Assembly: GCF_003315035.1 (NCBI RefSeq)
Contig: NZ_QNRE01000024.1
Span: forward strand, 1 to 59,351
DNA: 59,351 bases
Reading direction: 5' to 3'
Source of the DNA: Nocardia puris
Lineage (GTDB): Bacteria; Actinomycetota; Actinomycetes; Mycobacteriales; Mycobacteriaceae
The notes beneath the pieces were generated by a model, which saw only the letters and a list, made by a program, of their open reading frames with translations, did no database searches and had not been told where the DNA came from. A program made the translations under genes and the position numbers. Below, piece by piece: positions 56,480-59,351 of the stretch. Position 1 is the stretch's first letter. Each line of letters opens with the position of its first letter.

Positions 56480-57265
56480 TTATCGGAAACCTCCTCGTTG
56501 GACGCATTCGTCGACCGCCGAGCGCAGCGCGGTCATTTCGGCGGTGTCGACGGTCAGCCCGTACTTTATCTTGACCCGAACGTAACGCTCGACATATCCA
56601 CACCGGAATTCGCCGGGCGGCAGATAGTTCGCGGCGTCCTGATCACCCTTGGAACGATTGGCCGTCGGATCGGAAGCTTCCAAGTTGAGCGCGTCGTTGG
56701 CGATGCGGCGCCGGGTCTGCTCGTCGCCCTTCGCGGCGCCCGAACGCCATGCCTCGGCGAGCGGGACGATGTGTTCGGCGTCCACGCCGGAGGAATCGGT
56801 GATCCATTTGTACTCGCGCAGCTGCCCGGTCTTGCGGTCCAGCACGCCGTAGCGATCGCGCCACCCGCCGTCGGCCCCGACGGTCACCACACAGGTCTTG
56901 GGATCGAGGGTCACCGAACCGGTGCTGTCGCGCAGCAGCATCACCTCGCGCGTGGAACATTTGCTGTACCGGGCGAATTCGTCGCCGAAGCCGTGCTCGA
57001 GTTTATTGGTGTCCCAGTGCGGGAACTTCTCGCGGTCGTAGCCCGTCATCGAACCTTCCGCCGCCACAGTCAATTTCCCGAGCAGGTCGCGGATTTCCTG
57101 TGCGGAGGTGGCGGCCGAGCCCGCGGGCCCGGGACCGGAACCGTCCTTCGCCGACATCTCCTCCAGCACCGTGTAGGCGGCGACGACCGCGATGGCGACC
57201 AGAATGGGTGCGGCGAAAGCCAGTGCCCGGCGCACCATGCCTGGCTTGGTGGACGAACGCGTCAT
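56480..57265 (-). CDS. Membrane-anchored or secreted HNH (DUF1524/GmrSD-type) nuclease
   Basis: 261 aa. A single N-terminal hydrophobic helix (about residues 15-35, FAAPILVAIAVVAAYTV) acts as signal or anchor. The C-terminal half has the family motif DAEHIVPLAEAWRSGA followed by NDALNLEASDPTANRSKGDQDAANYLPP, which carries the His/Asn/Lys residues of the HNH metal site, and paired cysteines (KCSTRE, KTCVV, FRCGYV, DECVQR) that fit an extracytoplasmic disulfide-bonded protein. Such secreted nucleases are common in actinobacteria; nutrient scavenging or toxin use are both possible. Confidence 0.9.
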   Translation of the reverse strand: MTRSSTKPGMVRRALAFAAPILVAIAVVAAYTVLEEMSAKDGSGPGPAGSAATSAQEIRDLLGKLTVAAEGSMTGYDREKFPHWDTNKLEHGFGDEFARYSKCSTREVMLLRDSTGSVTLDPKTCVVTVGADGGWRDRYGVLDRKTGQLREYKWITDSSGVDAEHIVPLAEAWRSGAAKGDEQTRRRIANDALNLEASDPTANRSKGDQDAANYLPPGEFRCGYVERYVRVKIKYGLTVDTAEMTALRSAVDECVQRGGFR

Positions 57266-57449
57266 GACAGCGCTCCGCTCGCCGGCGGGACCGAGACCAT
57301 CTGCAAGTTTTTTCCTAACACCTACGCACCGAACTATGGCGCGGGACAAGCTACCCGGGCTGACTGCCACGGAACGCCAACGCGGCGTATGACATTCGGC
57401 ACGTTTAGGATAACCCGTTGCGGGCCAAGGTGTCTCCGTGAGCGTGCTG

Positions 57450-58109
57450 CTATCGTTCCTCGTCGGGCTGCGCAGTGGGCGGAATTCCGGTGTCGTGGAA
57501 GCGAACCAGGCGCCCGATGCCGTCGGTGTGGTCCACGCAGCGTTCCAGATGGTGGCCGAGCAGGGCCAGGTCGATGATCGTGCCGGCCGAGTGCGGCGGC
57601 TCGGATTCGGCGAGGGTGGTGCGCAACCGGGTCCGCAACTCGGCGAGCTCGTCGGGCGTCGGCACGGCCTCGTCGGGCAGGTGACCCGTCGCCACCGCCT
57701 GTCCGGCCAGCGCGGTGCGCTGCGCCGCGAGCCTGCCCAGCTCGGCCAGCACCTCCAGAATCGGTTGCGGCGCGACATGATCGGGATGGCTTCGATAGAC
57801 GCTGTCGGCGACCAGGTTGGCCAGTCGGCCGATCCGGGAGAGCTCGCCCGCGATCTGGATCGCCGTCACCACATGTCGCAGATCCCGCGCCACCGGCGCC
57901 TGTAGCGCCAGCAGCACCACCGTGCGCGCCTCGCACGCGCCGAACATCGTCTGTAGCTGCTCGTCCAAGGCGAAGACCTCGTAGGCGGTGGCGAGGTCGG
58001 CGCGCACGAGCGCGTCGGTGACACGCTCGACGGCGTCGTGGGCGAGCCGGCACATCAGCGTCAGATCGTTCGTCAACGCGAGAAGCTCATGGGTGAACTG
58101 GGTCCGCAC
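57450..58109 (-). CDS. PhoU-domain protein
   Basis: 219 aa. Two PhoU three-helix repeats: RTQFTHELLALTNDLTLMCRLAHDAVERV with ATAYEVFALDEQL and ALQAPVARDLRHVVTAIQIAGELSRIGRLANLVAD, then LALLGHHLERCVDHTDGIGRLVRF. PhoU proteins modulate Pst phosphate uptake and phosphate signalling. No pst or two-component genes are in the window. GTG 58109 matches the usual family start; ATG 58127 adds six residues. Confidence 0.9.
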   Translation of the reverse strand: MRTQFTHELLALTNDLTLMCRLAHDAVERVTDALVRADLATAYEVFALDEQLQTMFGACEARTVVLLALQAPVARDLRHVVTAIQIAGELSRIGRLANLVADSVYRSHPDHVAPQPILEVLAELGRLAAQRTALAGQAVATGHLPDEAVPTPDELAELRTRLRTTLAESEPPHSAGTIIDLALLGHHLERCVDHTDGIGRLVRFHDTGIPPTAQPDEER

Positions 58110-58271
58110 AGCCGAATTCTCGCCCATGGCGGGGTGCGCGCGGAAACGATTCGCGCGCACCGTCATCGCCGATCCGCGTGCCGATGCGGCCCGGGAGCGG
58201 GGAAAGCCCTGGTGCACAGGGGAAATAGCACGCGTGCATCACCTCGCTCGGACAAGGCTCCCGGCCGGTGC

Positions 58272-58277
58272 TACGGT
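58272..58277 (+). promoter_or_regulatory. Predicted -10 element of the Ddn-family gene (leaderless)
   Basis: TACGGT, 6 nt before ATG 58284. Confidence 0.5.
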
Positions 58278-58283
58278 CGGGCC

Positions 58284-58679
58284 ATGCCGAGCAAGAACGA
58301 CGTGCAGCACCGCCTGGTGACCGCGTTCCAGCGCCGGGTCGGCAATCCGCTCCTGCGCAGGCGCACCGCCCAGCAGCTGCTGGAGACGACCGGCCGGGTG
58401 AGCGGTGAGCCGCGCGTCACCCCGATCGGCGGCCGCCGGATCGGCAACCAGTTCTGGCTGGTCTCCGAATTCGGCGAGCGCTCGCAGTACGTGCGGAACA
58501 TCAAGGCCGACAACAGGGTCCGCGTCCGCCTGCGCGGCACCTGGCACACCGGCACCGCGCACCTGCTCCCCGACGACGACGCGGTGGCCCGCCTGCGTGA
58601 ACTCCCGCGCGCCAACAGCGCCGCCGTCCGCCTCGTCGGCACCGACCTGCTCACCATCCGGGTCGACCTCGACGACTGA
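58284..58679 (+). CDS. Deazaflavin-dependent nitroreductase (Ddn) family protein
   Basis: 131 aa. The split-barrel family pattern is visible: LLETTGRVSGEPRVTPIGGRR, then FWLVSEFGERSQYVRNIKADNRVRVRLRGTW, close to the DUF385/Ddn F420-binding proteins of mycobacteria and nocardiae. F420H2-dependent quinone or nitro reduction is inferred from family only. ATG 58284 fits the leaderless -10. Followed by about 520 bp without a convincing gene. Confidence 0.85.
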   Translation: MPSKNDVQHRLVTAFQRRVGNPLLRRRTAQQLLETTGRVSGEPRVTPIGGRRIGNQFWLVSEFGERSQYVRNIKADNRVRVRLRGTWHTGTAHLLPDDDAVARLRELPRANSAAVRLVGTDLLTIRVDLDD

Positions 58680-59150
58680 GCTCGTCGCGCATCCGGTCCG
58701 CGGCGTTCAGCGCTGAATTCCGTTCCTGCGGTTAACTGTTCGCGGGTACGTAGCCGTGCGAACCGAGGTCCGGTCGTGCCCTCGCGGTGTCCGTAGTGAA
58801 ACGCCCTCTCATGGCCTTGTGTAGCAATCTTCTAGCTATCGAACTGGATGGCATCGACGTGCTCTCGCGACCGCCTGTTCGTGACGCTTCGGCGTCGGTA
58901 ATCGGACCTGTGTGCGCCGGCCCGGGGCTCGGCGATCCTATGGCAGCGCGCCCCGAATCCCGCTCTACCCTTGGGTTTTGTGTGCTACGCCGCACTCCGG
59001 CGCGCAAAGTGATGCGCTTCACGTATCGCGTGAACCTCGCGTCGAAACGCTCGATAAGTGGCGATCCTCACACCACCCTGATTTTGTTGTGACGCAGAGT
59101 ACCTATTAGCTTGACGGATGTTGGCATTGACGCCGGATACGGAGAGCGCC
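58680..59150. other. Intergenic stretch without convincing gene
   Basis: About 470 bp with lower G+C than the flanks. Open frames exist on both strands but lack codon bias, start signals and recognisable motifs. It probably holds the promoter of the gene starting near 59201. Confidence 0.5.
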
Positions 59151-59204
59151 ATGTATTTCCCCCCATCCCGTGCCCGTCGCGCGGCGGTCGGACGCCGTTC
59201 ATGA
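59151..59204 (+). CDS. Possible 17-aa leader ORF coupled to the terminal gene
   Basis: ATG 59151 has GGAGAG 4 nt upstream and encodes a short Arg-rich peptide starting MYFPPSRARR. Its stop overlaps the ATG at 59201 (ATGA), the arrangement of translational coupling. Coding status unproven. Confidence 0.35.
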   Translation: MYFPPSRARRAAVGRRS

Positions 59205-59351
59205 CGCCGGAAATCCGCAGCGTGGAACGCGAATCCGCGACCGCGATCGTGCGCCGCAATTTCTCGGACACGGTGGTGTCGTCGTTGCGGACGTTCGGTC
59301 GTGCGGTGGGGATGGCGCAGGAGTCGGTGGCTGGAACGGTGGGTGACTTGG
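59201..59351 (+). CDS. Partial CDS running off the window, unidentified
   Basis: Fifty codons from ATG 59201 (MTPEIRSVERESATAIVRRN, later SSLRTFGRAVGMAQESVAG) remain open to the window end with coding-like third-base G+C. Too short to identify; a MlaE/YrbE-type permease N-terminus crossed my mind but is not supported by a motif. Confidence 0.5.
   Translation, partial: MTPEIRSVERESATAIVRRNFSDTVVSSLRTFGRAVGMAQESVAGTVGDL

Noticed and set aside
58787..59092. 101-codon open frame in the terminal intergenic region
   Set aside because: No ribosome-binding site, weak codon bias, lower G+C and no recognisable motif.

Overview
The window is about 70% G+C with dense actinobacterial gene packing. Its left half follows the Mycobacterium tuberculosis nucS-to-lprD block (roughly Rv1321-Rv1343c) almost gene for gene, so the organism is very probably a mycolic-acid actinomycete. 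Protein flavour and the accessory right half suggest Nocardia or a close relative; this is inference from memory of synteny, not a database match.

Layout. 1-6,860: a membrane-anchored hypothetical protein, the mismatch endonuclease NucS, a degenerate tandem-repeat array that starts inside the nucS 3' end, a small Zn-ribbon-like protein, a DivIVA-like coiled-coil protein, methylmalonyl-CoA epimerase, a thiolase (FadA4-like), a DUF3817 protein and a CnoX/YbbN-like thioredoxin. 6,861-14,870: alpha-glucan genes (glgB, glgE, glgP) interrupted by a divergent TetR/VOC pair with a well-formed promoter and two operators. 15,033-22,347: purine permease, DoxX protein, methyltransferase, DinG helicase, and nicotinamidase plus nicotinate phosphoribosyltransferase. 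22,431-30,513: clpS, a DUF2017 gene, P1 peptidase, the mec-cysO-cysM cysteine pathway, rhomboid, an Rv1339-like phosphodiesterase, rph, rdgB, DUF3817 and lprD. murI, expected between rhomboid and Rv1339, is absent.

From 30,565 the synteny ends and accessory genes begin: SDR/TetR pair, a group-2 sigma factor, TetR/MFS exporter pair, PadR/FAD-monooxygenase pair, and then the main feature: a stand-alone N-terminal fragment of an adenylation domain, a 4,557-residue three-module NRPS (C-A-T-E-C-A-T-C-A-T-E-TE) and a translationally coupled DrrABC-type exporter. The predicted product is a tripeptide with D residues at positions 1 and 3, probably N-acylated and exported by the coupled ABC system. 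The window closes with an Asp/Ala/Ser/Pro-rich protein next to a membrane-anchored HNH nuclease, a PhoU-like protein, a Ddn-family oxidoreductase and the first codons of an unidentified gene running off the end.

Expression signals are unusually legible. At least a dozen genes have a TANNNT hexamer 6-7 nt before a GTG/ATG, the signature of leaderless mRNA, and this was used to choose several starts. Perfect palindromes lie at the TetR, PadR and DoxX promoters. No tRNA, rRNA, CRISPR array or insertion sequence was seen.
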